Below are positions 45,907 to 55,465 of a DNA stretch of 64,000 nucleotides, piece after piece. Source of the stretch: Pseudomonadota bacterium. GTDB taxonomy: Bacteria; Pseudomonadota; Gammaproteobacteria; Burkholderiales; Gallionellaceae. The notes below the pieces were generated by a model. The model was not told where the DNA came from, ran no database searches, and saw only the letters and a list, made by a program, of their open reading frames with translations. The position numbers were made by a program, and so were the translations under genes. The stretch covers positions 2,501 to 66,500 of the forward strand of contig JAJZUP010000007.1 in the NCBI GenBank assembly GCA_021848465.1, given 5' to 3'. Position 1 is the first letter of the stretch. Each line of letters begins with the position of its first letter.

Positions 45907-46806
45907 CTATTCAATTTCGGCTGGCGTTTGGGATGCTGAATTCGCTCGTGCTGCCTGCAACATCTCCTCCCGCGTTACCGGGGTCTCCAGGCTGATACGG
46001 CCCAGGGTGCCGTCGCGAAAATCCTGTAGCAGGGTCAGGGCGGCTTTTTCCAGGTCGTACTCGTTGCCACGGAGGCGGAAGCCGCGCCGCTGGGCGATGG
46101 CTTCGATCAGGTGGTGGCCGTCCATGTGCTGGGTGTTGCAGCCGTAGCGTTTGTTGAGCAGGGCCGGGTAGCGCGCCAGCAGCAGGTCGCCGAGGAAGGC
46201 GGCCACTTCTTCGTCGATCACCGCGTTGCGGCCGATGCTGTGGCTGGCGGCGAGCATGTAGCCGTCGCTGTCGTGTTCGATCTTGGGCCACATCAGGCCT
46301 GGGGTGTCGATCAGCGTCATGTGGTCGTTGAGGTCGAAGATTTGCTGGCTCTTGGTGATGGCGGGCTCGTCGCCTACGGCGGCGGCGCGGCGCTTGAGCA
46401 GCGCGTTCATCAGCGTGGATTTGCCGACGTTGGGGATGCCCATGATCATCATGCGCAGCGGCTTGAGCGGGGTGCCGCGATGGGGGGCGAGCGGCAGGCA
46501 CAGCTTGGGTATCTTCGCGGCTTCGCCGGGTTTCTTGCACGACAGCGCGACGGCCTTCACGCCTTTCTGGCTGTTGAAGTAATCAAGCCAGGCCTTGGTG
46601 GCCTCGGGGTCGGCGAGGTCGGTCTTGTTCAGCACTTTCAGGCAGGGGCGCTGACGATATTCGCGCAGCTCGCGGATCATCGGGTTGCTGCCGGCGGCAG
46701 GCACGCGCGCATCGAGCACTTCGATGACGACATCGATGCGCTCCATGGTTTCGGCGGCTTTCTTGCGCGCCGAGGTCATATGTCCGGGGAACCACTGGAT
46801 TGCCAT
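45907..46806 (-). CDS. ylqF: Ribosome biogenesis GTPase YlqF/RbgA
   Basis: 299 residues. Circularly permuted GTPase: the G4 motif NKTD (about residues 60-63) comes before G1 GIPNVGKST (about 123-131) and G3 DTPG (about 168-171), the RbgA/YlqF signature. The opening IQWFPGHMTSARK is also diagnostic. Members act in late 50S subunit assembly. It lies upstream of the cassette remnant on the same strand. Confidence 0.94.
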   Translation of the reverse strand: MAIQWFPGHMTSARKKAAETMERIDVVIEVLDARVPAAGSNPMIRELREYRQRPCLKVLNKTDLADPEATKAWLDYFNSQKGVKAVALSCKKPGEAAKIPKLCLPLAPHRGTPLKPLRMMIMGIPNVGKSTLMNALLKRRAAAVGDEPAITKSQQIFDLNDHMTLIDTPGLMWPKIEHDSDGYMLAASHSIGRNAVIDEEVAAFLGDLLLARYPALLNKRYGCNTQHMDGHHLIEAIAQRRGFRLRGNEYDLEKAALTLLQDFRDGTLGRISLETPVTREEMLQAARANSASQTPAEIE

Positions 46807-46877
46807 GCTGGGTATTACCTGAAATTGGTGGAGGGGCGCATTTTACCCGCGCAGCCCATCCTGCGCAGATGATGTGA

Positions 46878-47126
46878 TTAAACTGTTTCCAAACTATGGC
46901 AAGTTTCATGCAGGCGTGCGGGAGAAAGCTCCAGTCCGTTGGGCCAGCACAGAGCCCCGGCATCTATAAATACACGCTGGAAGTAGGTTTCATCTCGTAG
47001 CTGGTCAAGTAAGGTGCCGCTACGTTCCAATAAAATTTTTCCGTCAAATACGCCTTCTTTACCATCGGAAAATTTTAGTGCGATGCGGAAGTTGTCCAGA
47101 TATTTTGCTTCGATAATTTTAATCAT
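46878..47126 (-). CDS. DUF2442 family protein
   Basis: 82 residues from ATG 47126 (MIKIIEAKYLDN). Motifs FRIALKFSDGKEGVFDGKILL and ALCWPNGLELSPARLH are those of DUF2442. Members are almost always next to a DUF4160 gene, as here (8-base overlap), and are suspected to form a toxin-antitoxin pair; this is not demonstrated. Confidence 0.85.
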   Translation of the reverse strand: MIKIIEAKYLDNFRIALKFSDGKEGVFDGKILLERSGTLLDQLRDETYFQRVFIDAGALCWPNGLELSPARLHETCHSLETV

Positions 47127-47388
47127 CCTGATCTGCTCCCGGTATACGTTCCAGCGGCTCAAAGTGCTGGGCGCGTTCCCAATTTTCCAGCAATTCACTT
47201 TGGTGATGCAGGCACCACTCTTTAACGATAAGCGCCGCTTTTTTGGGAATCTGCCCTTTGCTTATTTCGCCACTCTGTATGTTAACCAATGCCTCGAATC
47301 CTTGGTACTCGACATGAATATGCGGCGGGGGATGATCGTCGTGCCACATGCGGACGATGATGCCAAAAAACACGGAGAGAATGGGCAT
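47119..47388 (-). CDS. DUF4160 family protein
   Basis: 89 residues. Opening MPILSVFFGIIVRMWHDDHPPPHIHVEY with the conserved HxPPHxH and the later GEISKGQIPKKA match DUF4160. Partner of the overlapping DUF2442 gene; putative toxin or antitoxin. Confidence 0.87.
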   Translation of the reverse strand: MPILSVFFGIIVRMWHDDHPPPHIHVEYQGFEALVNIQSGEISKGQIPKKAALIVKEWCLHHQSELLENWERAQHFEPLERIPGADQDD

Positions 47389-47486
47389 GGTTCTATTCCC
47401 TGATTAACGGACGACATTGCACCATTTTATTGTGTTTGGAGCAATCACACTGGAATTGAAGGGCTGCATTCATCTGACTATTGAAA

Positions 47487-48404
47487 TTAGCGCTCGGCCT
47501 GTGGCTTGACTGCATCGTTGCGCAGGCGGGCGAATTCGGCGCTGATGCAGTCGATTGCCAGCCCGACTTTGGGCAGGTGGCGGTGGCGCTTGTGGCTGAC
47601 GAGGTAGAGCGTTCCTTGTGCGGCGGGGCCGAGGTCGATGTCCAGCTCTTGCAGGTGCTGCGATGCTCCCCGGTCGTTGTAGCGTTGCTGCAAATGCGGC
47701 AGAACCATGGCGCCGACGCCGGACAGGCAGGCGGCAAATTGCACGTTGTAGTCGTCCGAGGTGAAGGCGGGTTTGAAGCCGGGGATGAGGGCGGCCAGTT
47801 CGCGGTTGACGTCCAGTTGCTCGTAGGGCGGCGCCCAGCAGATCCAGTCGAGATCGGCGAGCTTGGGGTTGGCCGGTAGCGTGGCCGCGTAGTCCTTGCT
47901 GACGTAAACGCGCATGGCGCTGGTGATTTCGTCCACGCAGATCAGGTCGGCGTCATTGGGCTTCATCGTACGCAATGCAAGATCGGCCTCTCCGCGCGAC
48001 AGGTTCAGCAGCTCGATGCCGGACAGCACTTCGATCTGGATGCCGGGGTGCTGCCTGCGCAGCGTTGCGGCCAGCGGTGCGACAATGCTGTAGGCGATGC
48101 CGGGCGGGGCGGCGATGCGTACCTTGCCATGCGGCTGGCGCGCGTGTTTCCTGACGCTCAGTTCGGCCTCGCTGGCCCACTCGGCCATGCGTTGCGCGGC
48201 GGGCAGGAGTTTTTGCCCGGTGGCGGTCAGGCGCGTCCCCTGGCTTTGGCGCTCGAACAGGGCTTCGCCGATGTCGGCTTCGAGTTCGGCGATGCGGCGG
48301 CTCAGGGTGGGTTGTCCCAATTTCAACTGGCGCGCGGCGGCGCTCAGGCTGCCTTGTTCGTGTACCGCCAGGAATAATTTCAGGTCGTCCCATTTCAGGT
48401 TCAT
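47487..48404 (-). CDS. LysR-family transcriptional regulator
   Basis: 305 residues from MNLKWDDLKLFLAV. N-terminal winged HTH (GSLSAAARQLKLGQPTLSRRIAELE), then the periplasmic-binding-like effector domain (KVRIAAPPGIAYSI, DADLICVDEITSAMRVYV). The upstream ATG at 48503 adds 33 odd residues and would run through the divergent promoter region. Divergent from the metallo-beta-lactamase-fold gene, its likely target. Confidence 0.9.
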   Translation of the reverse strand: MNLKWDDLKLFLAVHEQGSLSAAARQLKLGQPTLSRRIAELEADIGEALFERQSQGTRLTATGQKLLPAAQRMAEWASEAELSVRKHARQPHGKVRIAAPPGIAYSIVAPLAATLRRQHPGIQIEVLSGIELLNLSRGEADLALRTMKPNDADLICVDEITSAMRVYVSKDYAATLPANPKLADLDWICWAPPYEQLDVNRELAALIPGFKPAFTSDDYNVQFAACLSGVGAMVLPHLQQRYNDRGASQHLQELDIDLGPAAQGTLYLVSHKRHRHLPKVGLAIDCISAEFARLRNDAVKPQAER

Positions 48405-48520
48405 GTTGGTATCCTGCCATTTGTTTTCGGATGGTGCTATCGAAATATTGCTGATTGTTATTCGATATTCGGATGTGTGAGTATAGGTTGTCGAGAACAT
48501 CATGCAAATGGAGAAACGTT

Positions 48521-49453
48521 ATGAGAGGGCAAATTTTTTTCGTGCTGCTGGCGGGCTTGCTGGCGTTGCCGGGCTGCGCGCCGACGCAGCATGCGGTGGT
48601 GCAGAGCACGTTGGGCAAGGCGTCCGGCAGTGCCGAGATGGAGCGGCATATCGACGAGCCGGGGCCGGTGGTGCTGGAAACCATCAACAGTGCGGATTGG
48701 GCGGTGCCATTGTCCGGTGTGTTGAACCTGAAAAATCCGCAGGCAGTGCAGGCCGGGCTAAAAGATCGCGATGAGCCGATCCAGGTGTATGCCCATGTGT
48801 TGCGGCATCCGCAGTATGGGAATTTCCTGGTGGATACCGGGGTGGCGCAGAGCCTGGTGGATGATCCGGCCCATGCCGGGGTGGGCTGGCTGGTGCGCAA
48901 GTTCATGCACCTCGAAAAACTGCAAATCCGGAAAAGCACCGAAGCCATCCTGCAAGACCTGGGCGGGAAAGTGGACGGGGTTTTGTTGACGCACCTGCAT
49001 CTGGATCACATCACCGGCATGCCTGCGATCCCGGCGACGGTGCCGTTATACGCGGACGAGCGCGAGCTGGTCGTCACCGGCTGGAAAAACATGGCGACCC
49101 AGGGCACGACGGATCGCCTGCTGGCAGGCAAGCAACCTTTGCAGGGCTGGCATTTCCAGCCCGATCCGCAACATCGCTTTGCGGGCGTCATCGACGTGTT
49201 CGGCGACGGCTCGGTGTTTGCGATCAGCGTGCCGGGGCATACGCCGGGCAGTGTGGCCTATCTGGTGCGCAGCACGCAGGGGCCGGTGTTGCTGACCGGC
49301 GATACCTGCCACACGCGCTGGGGCTGGGAGCATACGGTGGAGCCGGGTGATTTCACCGACGACGGTGCGCGCAATCTGGAAAGCCTGAAGGCGTTGAAAG
49401 CACTGGTCGCAGCACACCCGAAAATTGCAGTGCGGCTGGGGCACCAGCCTTGA
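48521..49453 (+). CDS. Metallo-beta-lactamase-fold lipoprotein
   Basis: 310 residues. Signal peptide II with lipobox LPGC (Cys about residue 21). The hydrolase part has THLHLDHITG (HxHxDH, about residues 161-168), ISVPGHTPGSVAYLV and LLTGDTCHTRWG, so a two-metal site is intact. Closest by eye to lactonase/hydroxyacylglutathione-hydrolase-like proteins (quorum-quenching type possible); substrate unproven. Start ATG 48521, 116 bases from the divergent LysR. Confidence 0.85.
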   Translation: MRGQIFFVLLAGLLALPGCAPTQHAVVQSTLGKASGSAEMERHIDEPGPVVLETINSADWAVPLSGVLNLKNPQAVQAGLKDRDEPIQVYAHVLRHPQYGNFLVDTGVAQSLVDDPAHAGVGWLVRKFMHLEKLQIRKSTEAILQDLGGKVDGVLLTHLHLDHITGMPAIPATVPLYADERELVVTGWKNMATQGTTDRLLAGKQPLQGWHFQPDPQHRFAGVIDVFGDGSVFAISVPGHTPGSVAYLVRSTQGPVLLTGDTCHTRWGWEHTVEPGDFTDDGARNLESLKALKALVAAHPKIAVRLGHQP

Positions 49454-49533
49454 GCTGGATCAGGAGGGCGTCAGGTTTGCTACCGCTGCCGCATGATTAG
49501 GCGTCATGAGTTTTGTAAGGTTCGATAATTTGC

Positions 49534-50304
49534 TCAGAGTTGCGGGGCCAATGCTGTGGGTACCAGCATGAAGGCGTGGACGCCGGGACGGACTTGCGGC
49601 CCCAGGTGACTTAACAGATCCCCGAGCGCCTCTTCGTTTCCGTTGGAGGCCTGGGCCTCGCCGGTGAAATGCAGGCCGGTGGTATTTGTGAACTGGCCTG
49701 TTCCGCTTAACAGCAATGCACCCGAGGTTGTTTGCAGGGTAGTGCTCAGTCCATCCGGGGTGCCGGTGAAGGTGAGGTGATAATTTCCCAATGGCGAAAC
49801 CTGGCTGAGGGATGAGCTGGCATTTATCCAGTCGGCGGTTGCGCTGCCCAGTATTCCCTGGCGAGTAATGCGCAACCCGTCGCTATCCAGAATGATGCGG
49901 CCACGCAATGCGGCTGGTTTGAGGGGCGCGGAGACTTCGCCCAACAGGAGCGCGGGGAATGGGATGTGTGCGTGACGCAGTTCGACTTGTCCGGGCGCTA
50001 TCACGGCCTCCATCGGGAAGGAGTGCGGTGCGTCAGTCCATAGCAACTCGATCGCGAGTTTGCCGGTGAAAGCTTTTAGCAGTGCCAGTTTCCACTGCAC
50101 TCTATCCAGCACGACCAGCTCCCCGCTGTGCAGGTGAAGCACGGGGTTCGCCGTGCCGTTCCAGACTGTTCCGTCAGTGTTTGCCAGCTCAATGCGTTCG
50201 TTGCTGGCGAGCCGGAGCAGCGTGCCGAGCATGCCGGCAGGTGCCGTGACGAGCAGGACAGCGCCGTAAGCGAGAAGTAGTAACAGCCAGATTCGCTTGC
50301 TCAT
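49534..50304 (-). CDS. gspN: Type II secretion protein GspN
   Basis: 256 residues. One N-terminal membrane helix (LLLLLAYGAVLLVTAPAG), then a periplasmic beta-rich domain with LANTDGTVWNGTANPVLH, typical of GspN. An accessory subunit found in some T2SS. Last of the gspG-N series, 4 bases after gspM. Confidence 0.82.
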   Translation of the reverse strand: MSKRIWLLLLLAYGAVLLVTAPAGMLGTLLRLASNERIELANTDGTVWNGTANPVLHLHSGELVVLDRVQWKLALLKAFTGKLAIELLWTDAPHSFPMEAVIAPGQVELRHAHIPFPALLLGEVSAPLKPAALRGRIILDSDGLRITRQGILGSATADWINASSSLSQVSPLGNYHLTFTGTPDGLSTTLQTTSGALLLSGTGQFTNTTGLHFTGEAQASNGNEEALGDLLSHLGPQVRPGVHAFMLVPTALAPQL

Positions 50305-50308
50305 GGAC

Positions 50309-50821
50309 TCAGGGATTGTTGCCGTAGATCAGGGTGGCGCTGATTTTCACCATGCCGGTTTGCGGCAGGGCTGAGATTGAAACGGAATCGGCCAGGATAC
50401 CTTGCTCCTGTTGCAGGTTGCGCAACCAGGCGAGCCAGGTTGCAAACGGGATGGCTTCGCAGCCGATATGTATGCCGTTGGGCTCCTGAAGCTCCAGGGT
50501 GGTGATGGACGCACTTAGTTGATGTCTTGTTGCGGATTCCTCAATCGTGTTTTTCAGTTCCGTCAGGGTGAGGGAGGGCAACTGCGGGCGGTGGCGCAGC
50601 GCCTCTACTTCGCTGACCTGCTGATTCAGGCGGATGGATTCGGCGCGCAGTGAGGGCAGGATTTTTTGCAGTTTTGCAGTCGCCTGGTGGGCGGGTTGCC
50701 AGAGCAGGAAGTAGTAGGCGAGTGGAGCCAGGAATGCCATGCCCCACATGATCCAGATGCGCTCTTGTGCGGAGCGGCTGCTCCAGTGTTTGGAGCGGAA
50801 TTCTTGCCAGCGGGCTTTCAC
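50309..50821 (-). CDS. gspM: Type II secretion protein GspM
   Basis: 170 residues, GTG start overlapping the gspL stop by 4 bases. One membrane helix (WIMWGMAFLAPLAYYFLLWQP), a coiled region, and a ferredoxin-like periplasmic domain. GspM partners GspL in the inner-membrane platform. Confidence 0.85.
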   Translation of the reverse strand: MKARWQEFRSKHWSSRSAQERIWIMWGMAFLAPLAYYFLLWQPAHQATAKLQKILPSLRAESIRLNQQVSEVEALRHRPQLPSLTLTELKNTIEESATRHQLSASITTLELQEPNGIHIGCEAIPFATWLAWLRNLQQEQGILADSVSISALPQTGMVKISATLIYGNNP

Positions 50822-52047
50822 GAACGTCCTCCGGGCTGGATGGTCAGGCGAATTTCGGCCGCGCCGGTCGGATTGTGGGTCTCGCTGCTGCGGGCATCGA
50901 GTCCAGCATCCTTGAATTTTTGCAGCAGCGCTTTCAGGTCCGCTACATTTTCCGGGTTGACGTCGATGATCAGGGTGCCGGGTTCGTAATGCATCGCAGT
51001 GATACTGCCAGTGGGAAGCACGGAGAGCGGCCCGGCGGCCTGATCCAGCAGGGGCAGGAAATCGGACTCGTCTGGCACGCCGGCGTTGTGGCGCATTTCC
51101 GCGATCTTTCTTTGCATTTGCAACGCCGGGTTGACCACGGTGATGTCGCTCCCGAATGCCTGGCGGAAGGTGTGCTCCATCGTTTGCGTTATATCCCGCT
51201 TCTCATGGCTGAGCAGCGCCCATTGCAGGTTGGCGCCGATGGTTTCGATGGCGAGCACGGCAAGCAAAAGCAATGCGAGCGGGCGCAGTTTCTGAAGCCA
51301 TTCACCCACGCGCGCCTTGGGCGCAAGTGCTCCCCAGAGCAGGTTCAACAGGTTGTCGGGGATGGGGGCCGTGCGCCAATCCCATGCCTTGCCTGGTTCG
51401 AGTGCGACAGGGAGCCCGTTCCACGAGGGCACGCCATGGTGGCTGCGGTCGCTGTTGGCTACCGGGTGAAGCTGAATATGGGCCGGGAGGGCCGGGTGTG
51501 CGGCATTCAGGCTTAGCACCAGTGATTGCGGGGGAGTCTCGCTATTGCCGCGATCCAGTGCCATTCCGGAAAACAGCCCGGTGCGGATAAAGCCATGGTG
51601 CCCGTCCCACACCATGCTCCAGCCGGAGGAGGGCAGATCGACCAGCAGGATTTCCGGAATCGCATGGCGCAAGGCGATACCGACTTTGTGGCAGGCGGCA
51701 ACGATGTCCTGCAGCCATTGCTTGTCAACAATGAACAACGCGCGCTTGCCATCTTTCTGGATTGCGCCGGGGACGACATGATTTTCAGCGGGGTCCGTGA
51801 TGGTGTATTCCTCCGCGACATAGGGGAGGGCGGATTCCCAGCGCTTGCGTGCCTGCGGAGGCATCGGGACCGTGACGCAGCTCAGCCGGCTGGCCGGGAT
51901 GATTGCTACAGGGGCGACGGATTTTGGCAGCGTGACGAGTGTGCCGGTGCCAGCCTGTGTGACGGCGTCCGCTTCATCGCATAGCGCCCAGTGGCAGGGG
52001 GAGTCGGCGTTGTGCCAGTCCGCAGGAAAATATATTTTTAATTTCAT
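50818..52047 (-). CDS. gspL: Type II secretion protein GspL
   Basis: 409 residues from ATG 52047 (a TTG two codons upstream is the alternative). The cytoplasmic actin-like domain (about residues 1-240; MPPQARKRWESALPYVAEE) recruits the GspE ATPase; a membrane helix (LRPLALLLLAVLAIETIG, about residue 250) leads to a periplasmic ferredoxin-like domain. It overlaps gspM by 4 bases. 172 bases separate it from gspK. Confidence 0.88.
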   Translation of the reverse strand: MKLKIYFPADWHNADSPCHWALCDEADAVTQAGTGTLVTLPKSVAPVAIIPASRLSCVTVPMPPQARKRWESALPYVAEEYTITDPAENHVVPGAIQKDGKRALFIVDKQWLQDIVAACHKVGIALRHAIPEILLVDLPSSGWSMVWDGHHGFIRTGLFSGMALDRGNSETPPQSLVLSLNAAHPALPAHIQLHPVANSDRSHHGVPSWNGLPVALEPGKAWDWRTAPIPDNLLNLLWGALAPKARVGEWLQKLRPLALLLLAVLAIETIGANLQWALLSHEKRDITQTMEHTFRQAFGSDITVVNPALQMQRKIAEMRHNAGVPDESDFLPLLDQAAGPLSVLPTGSITAMHYEPGTLIIDVNPENVADLKALLQKFKDAGLDARSSETHNPTGAAEIRLTIQPGGRS

Positions 52048-52219
52048 CGCCAATTGCCGCGCCCGGTTTTTTCAATGCGCAAGAGCGGCGAAGAGCAAAG
52101 CAGGAGGGAGTATGAATCTGGCCGGTAGCATTCGGTTGGTGCAAACTTGTTCGACATGAGCAGATATTATCCTGAAAACCATGGTCCCGACCATAGCCTG
52201 CCAAACGCAGCAGGAATGC

Positions 52220-53149
52220 CTATTGTATGTTTTGCCAGATTACGATGGGCCAGTCCTGGGTTGTGCGTTGCAGCAGGGCTTGCGTCACTACTTGCGAGTT
52301 GTTAACTGAGGCGCGGCCGGTTACCCGGAAATAATTGCTGCGAACCGTAATGTCGTTGTCATTGGCGATACTGCTTCCTTTGGGCAGGCGCTGCCTGAAG
52401 CTGGGGATGTCAATGAACGGACTGCCGCGGCGTTGCTGTACCAGCATGCGCGCGTTCGACAGGGGGAGGTTCTGGATGGTTGCTGCCAACACTTCGGCCG
52501 GGGCAAAGTTGACGTTGATGCCGTCCGCTGTCGGCAGCACGGAAACGAATGGTTTCAGGCGTTCCATGACCTGTGTGCTGAACCCCTTTACGAGGATGAG
52601 TTCACCCAGTTCGGCGAGCGGGCGGTTGGCGCAACGATATGGGGTTGGCAGGGACAGGTAATAATTGTCTTCGGCCCCTTGCGGTTGGGCGGCATTATCA
52701 CTGTCAATCCAGTCTGCCAGTGCCGGGGCCAAATCCAGCGGCAAGTCGAGTATCGACAGCAGGCGCTGGAATTTAACCATGTCCGGCAGGCTGGTTTTTC
52801 CGCTGCGCACGATACTGTTCAGGTTGAACAGGCCCTGGCGATCTTCAATGATGCCGTTTATCTCGCCGTTTTCCACCGGTATGGCGGGCAGGTGCTGGGC
52901 CCACAACTCCCCTTCATGGTCAACGCTGCTGTTACGCGCATCACTGGCCAGGATTGCGCGAGCCCAGTCGATGCCGACGATTCCTATACGCCTGGCTTGC
53001 GTGTGGTCGAACTGTGTTTCAACCTGGCGCTGCCACAAGTTTTGTTGCAGCGAAACATAGACGGCAAGCGTGGTAGCCAGTGCCACGATAAGCATTACCA
53101 TGATGACGGCGACGCCGTTTTGCCGGGAGGGACGGGAATTCGAGGTCAT
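52220..53149 (-). CDS. gspK: Type II secretion minor pseudopilin GspK
   Basis: 309 residues. Prepilin leader QNG|VAVIMVMLIVALATTLAV (cleavage after Gly) with Val at +1 and no +5 Glu, as is usual for GspK, which caps the pseudopilus tip. Large globular domain with IIEDRQGLFNLNSIV and VLPTADGINVNFAPAEVLA typical of the family. Overlaps gspJ by 4 bases. Confidence 0.9.
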   Translation of the reverse strand: MTSNSRPSRQNGVAVIMVMLIVALATTLAVYVSLQQNLWQRQVETQFDHTQARRIGIVGIDWARAILASDARNSSVDHEGELWAQHLPAIPVENGEINGIIEDRQGLFNLNSIVRSGKTSLPDMVKFQRLLSILDLPLDLAPALADWIDSDNAAQPQGAEDNYYLSLPTPYRCANRPLAELGELILVKGFSTQVMERLKPFVSVLPTADGINVNFAPAEVLAATIQNLPLSNARMLVQQRRGSPFIDIPSFRQRLPKGSSIANDNDITVRSNYFRVTGRASVNNSQVVTQALLQRTTQDWPIVIWQNIQ

Positions 53150-53751
53150 TGGAGTGCGAAGGTGCGCAAGATGTTTTCCCCGCTATCGAGGGTGAGGCTT
53201 ACCTCGACTGCTGCGGGCAGTGTGGCCGGGAGCGGGCTGGGGGAGGGCCATTGCGTTTGCCAGATTCTGTCGCTGTCCATATAGCGCAACCTGAATTCCT
53301 TTACCCCTTCCAGAACGGGGTAGCGTGTCGGCTGTGTGGCGGGGGCCGCGTCCGCCTGGGGCCAGCGCAGCATCACGATGGCGCCGTGCTCAAACCGATA
53401 GCCGATGCGTTGTGGCGCCATCCGTGAGCTTCCCTGATCGGGCATTCCGGCGCGGGTAAAAATGAGTTCGGCATCGTTATCGCCTTGCACGACAATGTGT
53501 CCCAGCCATTCCGGTGCAATCGAGCCTTGCGTGTCGCGCACCGGGCGATGGATTGCCTGTGCGATGTCCAGCTCCATGCGCGCGAAAAAAAAAGCCAGGT
53601 GTTGCCACTTCCGGGTTTCCTGCGCCAAGCGGTCGCGGGCCAGGAGCACTTCGTTCAGTCCGCGGTATCCTGCGACAGAAATCAGCGCCAGTATGACGAG
53701 CGCGACCAGGAGCTCTATCAGGGTGAAACCTGCATTTCCAGGGTGCTTCAT
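53146..53751 (-). CDS. gspJ: Type II secretion minor pseudopilin GspJ
   Basis: 201 residues. Class III leader MKHPGNAG|FTLIELLVALVIL with Glu5. Forms the tip complex with GspI, GspK and GspH. 4-base overlap with gspI and gspK. Confidence 0.9.
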   Translation of the reverse strand: MKHPGNAGFTLIELLVALVILALISVAGYRGLNEVLLARDRLAQETRKWQHLAFFFARMELDIAQAIHRPVRDTQGSIAPEWLGHIVVQGDNDAELIFTRAGMPDQGSSRMAPQRIGYRFEHGAIVMLRWPQADAAPATQPTRYPVLEGVKEFRLRYMDSDRIWQTQWPSPSPLPATLPAAVEVSLTLDSGENILRTFALQ

Positions 53752-54140
53752 TGGCGTCCCGCCTGGGCCAGATAGCCGCTCAGTTGGCGCAGGGCATATT
53801 GGGGATCGTCGGGCGAGAAAACGCTGACGACAATACGCCGGAAGGCGGGGTTGCGGGTATCACTGATTTCTTCTCGCCAAAGCATGCGGAACCCGGCCTG
53901 CGATTCTTCCCCCGTTTGTATCCCGACCGGCAACCAGTCGCCCCGGGCTGCGTGCGTGGCAAGGCGGTTCTGTGCGACCCAGTCGGCGATCAGGCGGTTG
54001 CGCATTTCAGCGACATGATTGGTGGCGGTGCCTGTGGCACGCAAAATGGCCGCCATGGCGATTGCAAGAATTGCGAGCGCGACCAGGGTTTCCAGCAACG
54101 TAAATCCGCGCGGTCTGGCAGTTTTTCTATCGGAGTGCAT
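53748..54140 (-). CDS. gspI: Type II secretion minor pseudopilin GspI
   Basis: 130 residues from ATG 54140 ([25 protein letters not shown]). A longer GTG start at 54182 would overlap gspH by more than 50 bases. Minor pseudopilin that nucleates the tip. Confidence 0.88.
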   Translation of the reverse strand: MHSDRKTARPRGFTLLETLVALAILAIAMAAILRATGTATNHVAEMRNRLIADWVAQNRLATHAARGDWLPVGIQTGEESQAGFRMLWREEISDTRNPAFRRIVVSVFSPDDPQYALRQLSGYLAQAGRQ

Positions 54141-54666
54141 GGGCAGGGGCGGTTGATGGGCCCTGTTGGGCAATGACTTCACCTGTACTCTTGCCGATTA
54201 TTTCTGCGCGGGCGGAAGCACTCGTCATGCCGATTTTAAAAGGAAGCGCAAAAGCGGAAGCGCTCAGGGCGAGCTGCTCTCCCGATTTCAGCGGCAGTGC
54301 TTCCACTGTTACCTCATCAATACGAATGCCTTCCGGTAACGTCCGTGGACGAAACGCATTATCGTCCACGATGCGCACCCAGTCGTTGAAATTGTTTTTT
54401 TTCCAAAACAAATAGCCGGATTTGTCTGTTGACCATGCCATGTCCTGACCGCGGGAGCGGGCTTCCAGGCCCGCGTTTTCAAGCAGCAGGGCAAGCCGCT
54501 CGGATTCTTCCCGCAAGGTTGTGCGCTCATCGGGCATGAGCTGCACCGCTGCGATGCCTAATGCGATCCCCATGATAACCAGGGCGGCCAGCAGTTCGAC
54601 CAGGGTGAACCCATGCTGGCCGGGATAAGTGGCAACGTTTTTTTTATGAAGAACTATAAATCCCAC
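54127..54666 (-). CDS. gspH: Type II secretion minor pseudopilin GspH
   Basis: 179 residues with a GTG start at 54666, overlapping gspG by 13 bases. The pilin leader is [19 protein letters not shown]. The globular part [23 protein letters not shown] fits GspH. Start inferred: no ATG precedes the leader. Confidence 0.86.
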   Translation of the reverse strand: MGFIVLHKKNVATYPGQHGFTLVELLAALVIMGIALGIAAVQLMPDERTTLREESERLALLLENAGLEARSRGQDMAWSTDKSGYLFWKKNNFNDWVRIVDDNAFRPRTLPEGIRIDEVTVEALPLKSGEQLALSASAFALPFKIGMTSASARAEIIGKSTGEVIAQQGPSTAPAHALR

Positions 54667-55094
54667 GATCCAATGTCCGCGTCATTTCCTTCCCCGCCTT
54701 CAGTGCCGTCCGCGCCCCTGCTTATTACATCAAACTCACCATGCAGGCCGGGTTGCAGGTATTGATACGGATTGCCCCAGGGGTCTTTGGGAAGCTTCTC
54801 CAGGTAGCCATTGTTTTTCCAGTTCAGTGGAATGGGTGGGGTGGTGGGCTTTTTAACCAGCGCTTGCAGTCCCTGTTCTGTGGTCGGGTAACGCATGTTG
54901 TCCAGCTTATAAAGCTTGAGTGCCTGCACAATGGAACCAATATCCTGTCTGGCGGCAATAATCCGCGCTTCGTCGGGACGACTCATCACTTTCGGAATGA
55001 TCATTGCAGCGAGAATTCCAAGGATGACTATAACGACCATGACCTCGATCAGTGTAAAGCCACGGTTGCGCGATACTGCGGAGCTAACTTTCAT
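54654..55094 (-). CDS. gspG: Type II secretion major pseudopilin GspG
   Basis: 146 residues. Leader [24 protein letters not shown], then the family block [33 protein letters not shown] and a C-terminal acidic calcium-binding region ([15 protein letters not shown]). The main subunit of the pseudopilus. First gene of the minus-strand cluster. Confidence 0.96.
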   Translation of the reverse strand: MKVSSAVSRNRGFTLIEVMVVIVILGILAAMIIPKVMSRPDEARIIAARQDIGSIVQALKLYKLDNMRYPTTEQGLQALVKKPTTPPIPLNWKNNGYLEKLPKDPWGNPYQYLQPGLHGEFDVISRGADGTEGGEGNDADIGSWDL

Positions 55095-55465
55095 AAGAAC
55101 CTTTAATGATAATGACCTGAAGAAAACTGAATTCTTTGAGCTACAGGCAATCTTGGGACTGCTTCGATCGAATTATATTTTGCTTTGCGTATGCATGCCG
55201 CAAGTTGGATATGGGACTCGAAAAAAAGTACTGAGCAGCGACAGTTGGCGACGTGCGTGAGATGTCGGAATGAAATTTTCATGCAATAGGCATGTGATAT
55301 TTTTGCGGCGGGAGCAGCGGATCTGTGTGCATTCAGTGTACCGCTGGCGCTGCATGAGTCGATGCAAAGTGTTGTCGTGGGTAAAGGAGTGCGCATAATT
55401 TTTTATGCGTATTAGCTATTTCTGTCATTTTCCATTTCTTCGGCTATCCTTCAAGCTTTAGCGGG
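55095..55465. promoter_or_regulatory. Divergent intergenic region between gspG and gspC
   Basis: 371 bases without a credible gene. Towards gspC, TTGTCG (55372-55377), 16 bases, CATAAT (55394-55399) is a plausible promoter. The inverted repeat CGCATAA/TTATGCG (55392-55409) overlaps its -10 and may be an operator. A gspG promoter is expected but not clearly visible. Confidence 0.4.
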
